The notes: generated by a model from the sequence alone, not told the origin. A stretch of DNA of 64,000 nucleotides from Haloarcula ordinaria (GCF_029338275.1 NZ_CP119789.1:3038001-3102000), one strand, 5' to 3'; numbered from the stretch's first letter, positions 9,317 to 17,702 are shown. Made by a program: numbers and translations.

Positions 9317-10246
9317 ATGACTACGCCACCGTCCGCCGACGGGGGACCGCTCTCGCTCGAGACCGCCCGCCGGAACCTCGGGGGCTACGCGATGCCGGTC
9401 GACCGGACCGACCGGGTTCCGCTTTCCGTCGCCGTGGGCCGCGTACTCGCCGCGGACGCGACGGCGAACGCACCGGTCCCTGGAGCCGGCATCGGGCCCG
9501 ACGACGCGGTGTTCGAGACCGGGAGACAGGTCAGACCGGGCGACGTCGGCCTCCTGAAGGCCGCCGGCGTCGGAGACCTGCTCGTCCGACAGCGCCCCCA
9601 GGTCGGCATCGTCCCGACGGGTGATGAGTTCGCTGCCCCCGAGGCGGGCGGCGACGGCGGCGTCGAGACGGCCGGATTCACGCTCGCGCAGTACGTCGAC
9701 CGCTGGGGCGGCAAGGTGACCTACCGGAACGCCGTGGCCGACGACGCGCCCGCGCTCCGGATGGCCGTCCAGCGGGACCTGACACGCGACCTCGTCGTCG
9801 TGACGGGGACCGAACCGGGCGATACGCTCCGCTCGGTCGTCGCCGAACTCGGCGAGGTCTCCGGCGACGGTATCGCCATCGACCCCGGCGGCGACACGGG
9901 ACTAGCCGTCGTCGAGGACCGACCGGTGCTCCTCCTGCCGGAGTCGGCCGTCGGGGCTCGCGTCGCGGCCGTGCAACTGCTCAGGCCGTTGCTCAAGAGC
10001 TTCGCCGGGTGCCCGCTCGCCCCCCACCCCACGCAAACGGCGACGCTGACCGAGCCACTCGAGGCGGAGGCCTCGGTGCGGACGTTCGCGCCGGTCTCCG
10101 TCGCCGGCGACGAGGCGACACCGCTCCGGGGGACGGACCTCGAGACGGCGAGCCGGGCCGACGGCTGGGTCACGGTGCCGCCGGGCCACGAGGGACGCGA
10201 CGCTGGCGAGTCCGTGACCGTCGAAGACTGGGACTACCTGCCCTAG
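9317..10246 (+). CDS. MoeA-like molybdopterin molybdenumtransferase paralog, internally shortened
   Basis: Related to MoeA, which inserts molybdate into molybdopterin. Recognisable parts are the N-terminal PLSVAVGRVLA segment, the RPGDVGLLKAAGV and VGIVPTGDEF segments of the MogA-like domain, and the C-terminal beta domain. The stretch that normally carries the SAMDGYA and TGA motifs is replaced by about 15 residues, so domain II is missing. Length is 309 residues against about 400 for a full MoeA. It may be a non-catalytic paralog or have another role. Divergent from the GIDE-domain gene. The ATG at 9317 is preferred over one at 9197 that would overlap that gene. Confidence 0.75.
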   Translation: MTTPPSADGGPLSLETARRNLGGYAMPVDRTDRVPLSVAVGRVLAADATANAPVPGAGIGPDDAVFETGRQVRPGDVGLLKAAGVGDLLVRQRPQVGIVPTGDEFAAPEAGGDGGVETAGFTLAQYVDRWGGKVTYRNAVADDAPALRMAVQRDLTRDLVVVTGTEPGDTLRSVVAELGEVSGDGIAIDPGGDTGLAVVEDRPVLLLPESAVGARVAAVQLLRPLLKSFAGCPLAPHPTQTATLTEPLEAEASVRTFAPVSVAGDEATPLRGTDLETASRADGWVTVPPGHEGRDAGESVTVEDWDYLP

Positions 10247-10875
10247 CGCAGGTCGAGCAGCGACTCGACCCGGTGGTCGCCCATCACGCAGTAGCCGTCC
10301 GTCTCGTCGGACCGTCGCTGGACGTGGACCCCGTCGAGGCCGGCGTTCCAGGCCGCGCCGATGTCGGCCGGGTTGTCACCCGCCAGGACGCCGCTGTGTC
10401 CGTTGTGGGCGACCCCCATGTTCCGCATCGCCAGCTGAACGGGGGTCGGGTCCGGTTTCCAGCCGATATCCTCGTCACAGCAGACGACCGTCTCGAACCA
10501 GTCACCGATGTTCAGGTGGTCGAGCACGGGCTCGGTGAGGTACGTCTGGCAGTGGGTCACCAGCCCGACCGGTTCGTCGCGCTCGGTGAGGAACCGTTCG
10601 GCGTCGTCGTAGAGGTAGGTCGCTTCGGCGCGTGCCAGCGGGTTCTCCTCCTCGTGGAAGACCGCCCAGAACCGCTCGGGGTCGATACGCTCGGCGGCGA
10701 GTACGTCGTCTCGCGCGCCACCGAAGCCGTACCAGAGCCGCTCCACCTCCCGGTCGCTGAAGCCGACGCCGAGTCGGTCGCCGACTCGCGTCAGGACGCG
10801 CCGGGGGTACCAGGGTTCGATGTCGACGAGCGTGCCGTCGAGATCGAACAGCCAGAAGTCGTACTGGTCGGTCAT
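10243..10875 (-). CDS. HAD-superfamily hydrolase (phosphatase)
   Basis: Haloacid-dehalogenase-type phosphatase, 210 residues. Motif I is FDLDGTLVD with the nucleophilic first aspartate, motif II is GLVTHC, and motif IV is AGDNPADIG. The helical cap between motifs I and II is of the phosphoglycolate-phosphatase type. The substrate is not predictable. Its stop overlaps the stop of the MoeA-like gene by four bases on the opposite strand. Confidence 0.87.
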   Translation of the reverse strand: MTDQYDFWLFDLDGTLVDIEPWYPRRVLTRVGDRLGVGFSDREVERLWYGFGGARDDVLAAERIDPERFWAVFHEEENPLARAEATYLYDDAERFLTERDEPVGLVTHCQTYLTEPVLDHLNIGDWFETVVCCDEDIGWKPDPTPVQLAMRNMGVAHNGHSGVLAGDNPADIGAAWNAGLDGVHVQRRSDETDGYCVMGDHRVESLLDLR

Positions 10876-10974
10876 CAGGGGACTGTGGTTCTAGGCGCGA
10901 GCCTGATAAAATCTTTCTGCCCCCACTATCGTGGTAGAGAATGGCTTACAAAGTGTGGCCGCCCCCGCGTGGCT

Positions 10975-11397
10975 TCACTCAGGTGATTCGACCCGAATCG
11001 AGCTCCCGAGATACTTCGAGAGGACCTCGGTAACGCTGTCGGCGTTGAACAGGTCTAGGTCCGCTGCGATGGCTGTTTTGAGTGCCTCCAGATAGGACTC
11101 AGTCGTCTGCAGCTCCCGGAACGACGCCGCTTCGACGTCGACGTCGAGCGCCTCCGTGGCGAGCCGGCGGAAGTGGGCCTCGTCGGCGAGGTTCCCGCGC
11201 CAGCAGTTGTCCCGGAAGAAGAGCCACCCGTCCTCGCCCGGCGGGTCCGCGCTGCGGTACAGGGTCGTCTCGAAGGCGTCCGGGTCGGCCGCGAGGTCCG
11301 GCGTCGACGGCCGGAGTCGGAACGTGAGTTTGAACACGTATCTGGCGGGCGCGTCTCGGGGGTCCGGCGGCGTCCCCGTCCCGTCCGTCGGCGGCAT
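10975..11397 (-). CDS. LWR-salt-type haloarchaeal protein (unknown function)
   Basis: 140 residues with a central motif WLFFRDNCWRGN. This resembles the conserved block of the haloarchaeal family named LWR-salt after its Leu-Trp-Arg motif; here Cys replaces Leu. The assignment is from memory of the motif and is tentative. There are no membrane helices. It begins one base after the stop of the carbinolamine dehydratase gene, so the two are translated from one mRNA. Confidence 0.6.
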   Translation of the reverse strand: MPPTDGTGTPPDPRDAPARYVFKLTFRLRPSTPDLAADPDAFETTLYRSADPPGEDGWLFFRDNCWRGNLADEAHFRRLATEALDVDVEAASFRELQTTESYLEALKTAIAADLDLFNADSVTEVLSKYLGSSIRVESPE

Positions 11398-11398
11398 C

Positions 11399-11677
11399 TC
11401 AGTCGTAGATGCCGTTCAGGCGCTCGGCCAGGTCGATGTCCTTCTCGGTGATGCCGCCGGCGTCGTGGGTGGTGAGTCGGACCTCAACCTCGCCCCAAGT
11501 GATGGTCATCTCGGGGTGGTGCCAGGCGTCCTCCGCGAGGCCCGCCGCGGCGCTCAGGAACCCGGACGCGTCCAGATAGCCGTCGAAGTCGAACGCGCGG
11601 ACGATTTCGTTCTCCTCGCGCGCCCAGCCGTCGGGCATCCGGTCTGCAATCTCGGCGTCGGGAAGTACGTCAGCCAT
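11399..11677 (-). CDS. 4a-hydroxytetrahydrobiopterin (pterin carbinolamine) dehydratase
   Basis: Small dehydratase of the DCoH/PhhB family that regenerates pterin cofactor. Signature residues are H53, H54 and P55 in the HHPEM motif, and the LTTHDAGGITEKD segment with the third histidine. At 92 residues it has full family length. First gene of a two-gene unit with the LWR-salt-type protein. No aromatic amino-acid hydroxylase is visible in the window, so its partner pathway is unknown. Confidence 0.92.
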   Translation of the reverse strand: MADVLPDAEIADRMPDGWAREENEIVRAFDFDGYLDASGFLSAAAGLAEDAWHHPEMTITWGEVEVRLTTHDAGGITEKDIDLAERLNGIYD

Positions 11678-11781
11678 GTTCTCTCAGTCGGTTGCCAGCC
11701 GCAAAACAGTTGTGTCGGACCGGTCGGTCCTGCCACTTCGACCGCGTCGCTACGGCTGTCCCACCGCGACACGCGGTCGGC

Positions 11782-12072
11782 TCACCCGTCGTCCGAGAGC
11801 GCCTTCCTGAGCCGCCACTTCGCGCCGATGGTCGCGAGGACGGTGCCGTTGATGGCGACGAACAGCCAGGTCGGCACCGAGGCGTCCCGGAGGCCGTACC
11901 AGAGCGCGGCGAGGCCGAGCGCAACCACCGCGAGGCTCGCGTAGGTGAACGCCTGCACCCGACGGCGGTGGTCCCGACGCTGCTGCTCGGTGTAGTTTCT
12001 CACGTCCAGGAGGCCGCTCGTGGCGACGACGACGAGACCAACCCCGACGACGACCGGGACCGTACTGACCAT
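11782..12072 (-). CDS. Small membrane protein (uncharacterised)
   Basis: 96 residues with three predicted membrane helices (residues 3-20, 43-62 and 67-85) and a basic loop (QQRRDHRRR) that would face the cytoplasm. I do not recognise the family. Its start is one base after the stop of the glutamyl-tRNA reductase gene, so it is the last gene of the tetrapyrrole cluster. That position hints at a link but does not prove one. Confidence 0.65.
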   Translation of the reverse strand: MVSTVPVVVGVGLVVVATSGLLDVRNYTEQQRRDHRRRVQAFTYASLAVVALGLAALWYGLRDASVPTWLFVAINGTVLATIGAKWRLRKALSDDG

Positions 12073-12073
12073 G

Positions 12074-13417
12074 TCAGTCGTCGGTGAGCTGGTCGAGCAC
12101 CGCCGGTGGCATCTGGTCGCGCATCTCGGCCGGGACGTCCTCGACGGCGGTCCCGTCCGCCGCCGTCAGGGCCGCCACGTCCTCCGGTCCGAACTCGGGG
12201 TCGAACAGTTCCAGCGCCGTGTGGATGGTCGACCAGTCGTCCGCCTCGGCGGCGTCCCGGAGGCTCCGGGTCGGCGCGGCCAGCAGTTGCGAGACGATGG
12301 CGTCGGCCATCGACTCGAGCACTTCCTGCTGGTCCTCGTCGAACTCCGCGGCCGACAGCGCCGTGTTGAGCTCGGCGGCCTTGACCTGCTCCGCGCTCTC
12401 GTACATCGTCGAGATGACCCGGTCGGCGCGCTTGCGCTTGTACTGGGTCAGCAGGTGGTCGAACTCCTCGTCGACCAGCTGTTCGACCTCCGCGGCGGCC
12501 CGCTGTCGCTGCTGGCGGGTCTCCGCGGTCACCGACTCCAGCGCGTCGAGGTCGTACACCGTCACCGACGGGACGTCGGCCGCGTCCGCGGGCACGTCCC
12601 GCGGCTGGGCGAGGTCGACGACGTACGTCTCGCCCGTCCCGGCGAAGGACTCGGCGTCGAAGACGTGGTCCGGGCTCCCGGTCGCCGTAACGACGACGCT
12701 GGCTTCCGCGAGCGCGGCTTCGGCGGCACCGATTGCGACGGCGCTCGCGTCCGTCTCGATGGTCTCGGCGATGTGCTCGGCGTGTGGGACCGTCCGGTTG
12801 GCGACGATGACGCGGTCGACGCGCTCCGAGAGCGCCTTCGCCGCGAGTCGCCCCATCTCGCCCGCGCCCACGACCAGCGCCGTCTTGCCGTCGAGCGGCT
12901 GTTCCGCCTCGACGAGTCTGACGGCGGCGGAGGCCAGCGAGACGACGCCCTCGTTGATTTCGGTCTCCGTGCGAGCGCGCTCGCCGACGTGGATGGCCTT
13001 GGTGACGCCGTCTTCGAGGACCGACCCGATGCCGCCGACGGCCCGGGCGTCCTCGTAGGCGTCGCGCAGCTGGCCGAGAATCTGGTCCTCGCCGAGGACG
13101 ATGGACTCGAGGCCCGCCGCCACCCGGAGGAGGTGTCTGAGGCTCGCCTCGTGGTCCATCTCGACCAGCGCGTCGTCGTCGACGGCGTACGTGACTGTCT
13201 CCAGAGCGTCGAGGCCGACCTCGTGGCTGGACGCGACCACGTAGGCCTCCGTCCGGTTACACGTCTGGAGGGCGATGGCCTCGTCGACGCCGGGCTGCGA
13301 GAGCAGCGACTCGACGGTGTGCCGCTGGCTATCGGTCGCGGCGGCCTCCAGCTGGTCGACGCTCGCGTTCCCGTGGGAGACGCTCGCGCCGACGATGACA
13401 CCAGTCTCGTGTTTCAC
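12074..13417 (-). CDS. hemA: Glutamyl-tRNA reductase
   Basis: NADPH-dependent reduction of glutamyl-tRNA to glutamate-1-semialdehyde, the first committed step of tetrapyrrole synthesis in archaea. The catalytic cysteine is in LQTCNRTEAY, and the NADPH-binding segment VVGAGEMGRLAAK follows. The C-terminal half is the helical dimerisation domain. At 447 residues it is complete. The start overlaps the stop of the Met8-like gene by four bases, showing translational coupling within the heme operon. Confidence 0.96.
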   Translation of the reverse strand: MKHETGVIVGASVSHGNASVDQLEAAATDSQRHTVESLLSQPGVDEAIALQTCNRTEAYVVASSHEVGLDALETVTYAVDDDALVEMDHEASLRHLLRVAAGLESIVLGEDQILGQLRDAYEDARAVGGIGSVLEDGVTKAIHVGERARTETEINEGVVSLASAAVRLVEAEQPLDGKTALVVGAGEMGRLAAKALSERVDRVIVANRTVPHAEHIAETIETDASAVAIGAAEAALAEASVVVTATGSPDHVFDAESFAGTGETYVVDLAQPRDVPADAADVPSVTVYDLDALESVTAETRQQRQRAAAEVEQLVDEEFDHLLTQYKRKRADRVISTMYESAEQVKAAELNTALSAAEFDEDQQEVLESMADAIVSQLLAAPTRSLRDAAEADDWSTIHTALELFDPEFGPEDVAALTAADGTAVEDVPAEMRDQMPPAVLDQLTDD

Positions 13418-14061
13418 GACAGATCACCGGGGACGTCCACAATTTCGTCGTCCACTACTTGTCTGGCCTTGGACCTGCCCCTATCTAAAGCCTTCCAAAC
13501 GTCGCCTGACCTGACGACAGCCCTGACGGCCTCGCGGCGCTCACCGGGGGGCACGCCCCCGTCCTGGAGTTCCTCGCGCAGGTTACCGACCAGTCGCGCC
13601 ATCTCCCCGACGCCGGCAAAGTCCGCCTCGAACCGCTCGCGGAGGTACTTCGAGAGGGCCGGCGCGGTGCCGCCCGTCGCTATCGCCAGGGTCACGGGGT
13701 CGTCGCGCACCGTCGCCGGGACGACGACGGTCCCGAAGTCCTGCTCGCCGTGGTCGTCGGCCCGGTTGACCAGCGCACCGTGGGCTCGCGCCGCCGTCGC
13801 CGCGGCGTCGTTCAGGGCCTCGTCGTCCGTCGCGGCGACCACGAGCGCGGGGTCGAGTCGCTCGACGTACGCCGCGACGGCCTCGGCGTCCGGGGCGTCC
13901 CGGACCAGTTCGGCGTCGCCGAAGTCGCGGTCGCCGAAGTCGGGACTCACGACGACGACGTCGGCCTCGGCCGCGAACCGGCGGGCCTTCCGCGCCCCGA
14001 CCGGGCCCCCGCCGAGGACGAGCACCGTCTCGCCCTCGAAATCGTGCAACAGCGGTATCAT
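13414..14061 (-). CDS. Precorrin-2 dehydrogenase / siroheme synthase (Met8/CysG N-domain type)
   Basis: NAD-dependent oxidation of precorrin-2 to sirohydrochlorin, possibly with iron insertion. The N-terminal Rossmann motif VLVLGGGPVGARKARR is clear, and the remainder matches the Met8/CysG-N dimerisation domain. 215 residues. It sits between the siroheme decarboxylase-like gene and hemA on the same strand and overlaps hemA by four bases. Together they fit the archaeal heme route that passes through siroheme. A TATA box about 52-61 bases upstream suggests its own promoter with a short leader. Confidence 0.9.
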   Translation of the reverse strand: MIPLLHDFEGETVLVLGGGPVGARKARRFAAEADVVVVSPDFGDRDFGDAELVRDAPDAEAVAAYVERLDPALVVAATDDEALNDAAATAARAHGALVNRADDHGEQDFGTVVVPATVRDDPVTLAIATGGTAPALSKYLRERFEADFAGVGEMARLVGNLREELQDGGVPPGERREAVRAVVRSGDVWKALDRGRSKARQVVDDEIVDVPGDLS

Positions 14062-14112
14062 CCGGGCACCTCTCCCGGCGTCCGTTCCATCGTCGATTTT
14101 TGGTGTGTCATC

Positions 14113-14122
14113 GGATATAAAC
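14113..14122 (-). promoter_or_regulatory. TATA box upstream of the Met8-like gene and hemA
   Basis: Reads GTTTATATCC on the minus strand in the 70-base gap after the siroheme decarboxylase-like gene. It implies a leader of about 25 bases and an internal promoter within the heme cluster. Confidence 0.55.
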
Positions 14123-14131
14123 GCTCGGTCC

Positions 14132-15187
14132 TCACCGGCGCTCGACGTTCGCCTCGGCGCGCTCGTCTAAGCGGATACCCGTCTTCTTCAGGATGCGCGT
14201 CGAGAACAGCGTATCCCAGTCGTCGTCCCCGACGTCCCAGTAGTCGCTCATCCGGGCGTGGACCTGCTGGATGCGCTCGTCGCTCTCCGCCTCGCTGCGG
14301 CCGTGTGTCATCGCGAAGAAGTTGTACGGCCAGACCCCCTCGTGGCGCGGGCGCTCGTAGCAGTGCGTGACGAAGTCGAACTCGGCGATGGCGGGGCCAA
14401 CCTCGTCGACGACGTCGTCGGGGACGTTCCAGACGGTCATCCCGTTCTCGCTGTACCCCAGCGCGTAGTGGTTCGGGATGACGCCGACGCGCCGCACCTT
14501 CCCCTCCGCGTTGAACCGCTTGATGGTCTCGACGACCCACTCGGTGTCGGCACCGATGGCGACAGCCACGTCGGCGAAGGGCGTCGCCGTTATCGGGAGA
14601 CCGCCCTGAATCTCCAGGACGAGGTCTAGTTCCTCGGGTGTCAGCGACCGGCGGTCGGTCGGTGTCACGTCCGGCCCAGCGTCCGAGACGTCGGTAGCCT
14701 GGGTCTGTGGCCCCTCGACGGGGAACTTCGCGCCGACGTGGAACTCCTGTTGTTTCGGGAGGTTGTACGTCCGTTCGCCGGTCTCGGCTTCTATTTCCGT
14801 CAGCACTTCGTCGACCCGGTCCTCGTCGGCCACCGAGAGCACGAACCACATGTTCAGGTGCGGGTGCTCGCGCTCGTAGTTGTGGGCGACCTCCGGGTGG
14901 GCGTTGACCAGTTCGACGTGCTCGTCGTAGCGGTCCTCGGGGGCGTGGGTCGCGACGAGCGTCGCGGTCCCGCCGATGGCCTCGGCGTTGATGAGCGCAC
15001 CGAAGCGGCTCAGCACGCCGGCCTCGTCCAGCCGCTGGACCCGTTCGAGCAGCTCGTCGGCGTCGATGTCGACGCCCGCCTCGCGCAGCGCGGCCGCCGC
15101 CGGTTCGAAGGGCCGTTCGACGACCGGAAACCCGCCCTGGAACGCGTTCAGGATGGCTCGGTCCACGGTTCCGAGGTCCTCACTCAT
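14132..15187 (-). CDS. ahbAB: Siroheme decarboxylase, AhbA and AhbB-like domains fused
   Basis: 351-residue protein made of two tandem Lrp/AsnC-like units. The first (residues about 5-160) runs from DRAILNAFQGGFPVVERPF to QQEFHVG. The second (about 185-345) runs from LDLVLEIQGGLPITATPF to ILKKTGIRL. Both halves keep the QGGxPxxxxPF signature of the Ahb/NirD-type siroheme decarboxylases, which remove two acetate carboxyl groups from siroheme to give didecarboxysiroheme. In many prokaryotes AhbA and AhbB are separate proteins. The start at 15187 (MSEDLGTV) fits the domain boundary; the ATG at 15238 is too far upstream. The context with hemA and a Met8-like gene supports heme synthesis. Confidence 0.86.
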   Translation of the reverse strand: MSEDLGTVDRAILNAFQGGFPVVERPFEPAAAALREAGVDIDADELLERVQRLDEAGVLSRFGALINAEAIGGTATLVATHAPEDRYDEHVELVNAHPEVAHNYEREHPHLNMWFVLSVADEDRVDEVLTEIEAETGERTYNLPKQQEFHVGAKFPVEGPQTQATDVSDAGPDVTPTDRRSLTPEELDLVLEIQGGLPITATPFADVAVAIGADTEWVVETIKRFNAEGKVRRVGVIPNHYALGYSENGMTVWNVPDDVVDEVGPAIAEFDFVTHCYERPRHEGVWPYNFFAMTHGRSEAESDERIQQVHARMSDYWDVGDDDWDTLFSTRILKKTGIRLDERAEANVERR

Positions 15188-15278
15188 ACGCCGTTCTCGG
15201 GTTTCTGTGGGTATAAGCGACGCGGGACGAGATGACACCTGCTGTCACGACCCGGGGCGGACGGCGCGCGGCGTTGCG

Positions 15279-15689
15279 TTACTCGCCCTCGACGCCGGTG
15301 ACCGCGTAGCCGGCGGCCTCGATGTCCGCCAGAATGCCCTCGTGGTCCCCGCTGGCCTCGTAGTAGAAGACGAGGTCGAACGACCCCTCGCGGAGCAGCT
15401 GCTGGCACTCCCAGACGAACTCCTCGCCGTCAAGCGTCAGGCCCTGGTGCTGGTTCGACGCGAACTCCGGGTCGTCGCTGCCCGAGTAGACGAACGTGTC
15501 CGTCGGGTCGAGGCCGGCGCCCGCGGCGATAATCTCGCCGACCTCGATGGTAGCCTCCATCATCTCGATCTCGTCGCTCCCGTCGTACTCCGTGTGGACG
15601 ATGGCCCCGTTGAGCTGTATCTCGCCGGGTTCGAGCAACTGCTTGGTCCGGCGGTACAGGTCGTCGTCGAGCGCGTCCGCGTCGGTCAT
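15279..15689 (-). CDS. Haloarchaeal protein of unknown function (DUF5778-like)
   Basis: 136-residue acidic soluble protein with no membrane helices. Segments such as DDDLYRRTKQLLEPGEIQLNG and FDLVFYYEASGD are of a type conserved in haloarchaea; I recall the family as DUF5778, with moderate confidence. It lies upstream of the fused siroheme decarboxylase gene on the same strand, with a 91-base gap, so it may or may not share a transcript. Confidence 0.65.
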   Translation of the reverse strand: MTDADALDDDLYRRTKQLLEPGEIQLNGAIVHTEYDGSDEIEMMEATIEVGEIIAAGAGLDPTDTFVYSGSDDPEFASNQHQGLTLDGEEFVWECQQLLREGSFDLVFYYEASGDHEGILADIEAAGYAVTGVEGE

Positions 15690-15817
15690 ACCAAACGCTC
15701 GGCCGCGGGCGCTCTAATGCACTTCGAAATCCGTGCCTGCGGCTCGCGGATGGATGGGTCGAGCGTGTCACGGGCCACGTCGGGACAGCGACACGCCGTC
15801 GGAAGCGGGTCGCTCCC

Positions 15818-16012
15818 TTACAGTCGTTTGAGGTTCTTTGCGCGTGGGCCCTTGTCGGCCTGCTCGATGTCGAACTCGACTTCCTGGCCCTCTTCGAGGT
15901 CAGGTCCGCCGACGTCTTCCATGTGGAAGAAGACGTCCTCGTCGGAGTCTTCTGAGTCGATAAAGCCGTAGCCGCCCGTGTCGTTGAAGAAGTCTACCGT
16001 GCCGGTCGCCAT
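15818..16012 (-). CDS. Cold-shock protein (CspA family)
   Basis: 64-residue single-strand RNA/DNA-binding beta-barrel. The two RNA-binding motifs are GYGFI (RNP1 position) and VFFH (RNP2 position). It has the acidic surface expected of a halophile. A strong TATA box lies 25-35 bases upstream of the ATG, so the message is probably leaderless. Confidence 0.95.
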   Translation of the reverse strand: MATGTVDFFNDTGGYGFIDSEDSDEDVFFHMEDVGGPDLEEGQEVEFDIEQADKGPRAKNLKRL

Positions 16013-16036
16013 TGCAGCTACCTGTACGACGTCGGA

Positions 16037-16047
16037 GTATTAAAATT
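16037..16047 (-). promoter_or_regulatory. TATA box of the cold-shock gene
   Basis: Reads AATTTTAATAC on the minus strand, 25-35 bases before the start codon. The surrounding 30 bases are unusually AT-rich for this window. Confidence 0.65.
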
Positions 16048-16136
16048 ATGTGGCCATTTTTCGGCGTTCACACCGTGAAAACTGTGGCGGACGGAAGCCA
16101 CAAAATCCTTATCGGCTCGTTGATATACTTCGGACA

Positions 16137-17057
16137 ATGGGAACGCGGGTCCGCGAGGTGGGATACGCGCTCTACGAGCGATTGCTTCGCTGGGAGCTGT
16201 CCGGGACGCCCAGTCACGTCGCCGTCATCCAGGACGGCAACCGGCGGTACGCCCGCGAACGCGGTGCGGACACGACCGAGGGCCACCGACAGGGGGCCGA
16301 GACGACCGAGGCGCTGCTGAACTGGTGTGACGAGCTGGGCATCGAGGAGGTGACGCTGTACGCCTTCTCGACGGAGAACTTCAACCGTCCCGAGGACGAG
16401 CGCGAACACATCTTCGACCTGGTGGAGTCGCGGCTGCGGGAGTTCGCCGACTCCGACCGCATCCACGACGCGGGCGTCCGTATCCGCGCCATCGGCGAGA
16501 CGGAGCTGCTCCCCGAACGGGTACAGGACGCCATCGACTACGCCGAGAGCCGGACGGCGGAGTACGACCGCCTCAACCTCAACGTCGCGCTGGCGTACGG
16601 CGGCCGCGCGGAACTCCTGGGGGCCGCCCGTGACGTGGCTCGCGCCGTCGAAGCCGGCGACCTGGACCCCGAGGCCGTCGACGCGGACGTCGTCGAGGAG
16701 TACCTCTACGAGGGGCCGACCAGCGACGTGGACCTCATCGTGCGTACGGGCGGCGACGAGCGCACCTCGAACTTCCTCCCGTGGCACGCCAACGGCAACG
16801 AGGCGGCGACGTTCTTCTGTACGCCCTACTGGCCCGAGTTCCGGAAGATCGACTTCCTGCGGGCCATCCGGACCTACGAGAACCGGGAACAGTCCTGGCG
16901 GACGACGCGCGCCCGCCGCGCGCTGGCGCTCGTCCGCGCGTTGGAGCACAGTGACGTCCCGGACGCCCGACGAATCCTCGCCCGGTTCCGCGACGCACTG
17001 CCGAGCGGCGAGCGCGGCGACGTGGACTTCGACGAAGACGCCGAGACGGCCGACTGA
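16137..17057 (+). CDS. uppS: cis-Prenyltransferase, catalytic type (undecaprenyl/polyprenyl diphosphate synthase family)
   Basis: Elongates a short isoprenyl diphosphate with cis units to make the lipid carrier used in glycosylation (dolichol-type in archaea). The catalytic region I is intact (HVAVIQDGNRR, with Asp33). Regions II (EGHRQGAE), III (YAFSTENFNR) and IV (NVALAYGGR) are also present. Region V reads VRTGGDERTSNF, but the usual YxELYF is replaced by NGNEAATFF with the glutamate retained. The C-terminus lacks the RRFG (RxG) tail of bacterial UppS. 306 residues from the ATG at 16137; the ATG at 16050 would precede the promoter-like AT-rich stretch. Convergent with a second, degenerate paralog 36 bases away. 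Confidence 0.9.
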   Translation: MGTRVREVGYALYERLLRWELSGTPSHVAVIQDGNRRYARERGADTTEGHRQGAETTEALLNWCDELGIEEVTLYAFSTENFNRPEDEREHIFDLVESRLREFADSDRIHDAGVRIRAIGETELLPERVQDAIDYAESRTAEYDRLNLNVALAYGGRAELLGAARDVARAVEAGDLDPEAVDADVVEEYLYEGPTSDVDLIVRTGGDERTSNFLPWHANGNEAATFFCTPYWPEFRKIDFLRAIRTYENREQSWRTTRARRALALVRALEHSDVPDARRILARFRDALPSGERGDVDFDEDAETAD

Positions 17058-17093
17058 AGGCACGTTCGCTCGAACGACACGACCGCCGCGTAC

Positions 17094-17702
17094 TCAGCGC
17101 CCGAACCGCCGCTGGCGCTCCTGGTAGTCCCGCAGCGCCCGCAGATAGTCGCGCTTGCGGAAGTTCTGCCAGTTCACGTCGGTGAAGTACAGCTCCGAGT
17201 ACACCGACTGCCATATCATGAAGTCGGAGAGCCGCTCGGCGCCGGTCTTGACGACGAGGTCCGGCGCCGTCGGGAACACGAGGTGCTCCTCGACGGCCGC
17301 CTCGTCGATGTCCTCGGGGGCCAGAGTGCCCGCATCGACGTCCGCGACCAGTTTCCCCACCGCCGTCGCGAACTCGGCCTGTCCGCCGAGGCCGATAGAT
17401 ATCTGGACCGGCGCGTCTGCGGCGGCCTCGTCGCCCGGCCCCCGGACGGCGACGGGCCGCGGGGCCCTGAGGCCGTCGAGTTCGCGGCGGAGCGTCGAGA
17501 CGACCTCCTCGTCGAGGACGCTCACGTAGACGACGACTGTCTCGGCCCCATACTGGACCGCCCATTCGAAGAACTGTTCGAGGGTCGCATACGCGCCCTC
17601 GGTGAGGAGGTCGCGCTCCGTGATGACCAGCGCGACCGTCTCGGGGAGGGTCGCGTCGCTCCGACGGAGACGGACCGCGAGGTACCGTTCGTACAGGCCC
17701 AC
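17094..17702 (-). CDS. cis-Prenyltransferase paralog lacking the catalytic region I
   Basis: About 202 residues from a GTG start at 17702 (VGLYERYLAVRL). The upstream ATG at 17867 would overlap the divergent DUF92 gene. The first half does not contain the DGN/R catalytic motif (VALVITERDLL stands in its place) nor the YAFSTEN region. The second half is a textbook region V (VVKTGAERLSDFMIWQ, then SELYFTDVNW) and ends in RQRRFGR, which includes an RxG tail. It resembles the non-catalytic NgBR/Nus1 type of subunit. Likely partner: the catalytic paralog at 16137-17057. Confidence 0.8.
   Translation of the reverse strand: MGLYERYLAVRLRRSDATLPETVALVITERDLLTEGAYATLEQFFEWAVQYGAETVVVYVSVLDEEVVSTLRRELDGLRAPRPVAVRGPGDEAAADAPVQISIGLGGQAEFATAVGKLVADVDAGTLAPEDIDEAAVEEHLVFPTAPDLVVKTGAERLSDFMIWQSVYSELYFTDVNWQNFRKRDYLRALRDYQERQRRFGR

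Noticed and set aside
12020..14170. 716-residue plus-strand frame opposite hemA and the Met8-like gene
   Set aside because: Low-complexity Arg/Val/Asp repeats; the minus strand carries two clear enzymes with catalytic motifs.
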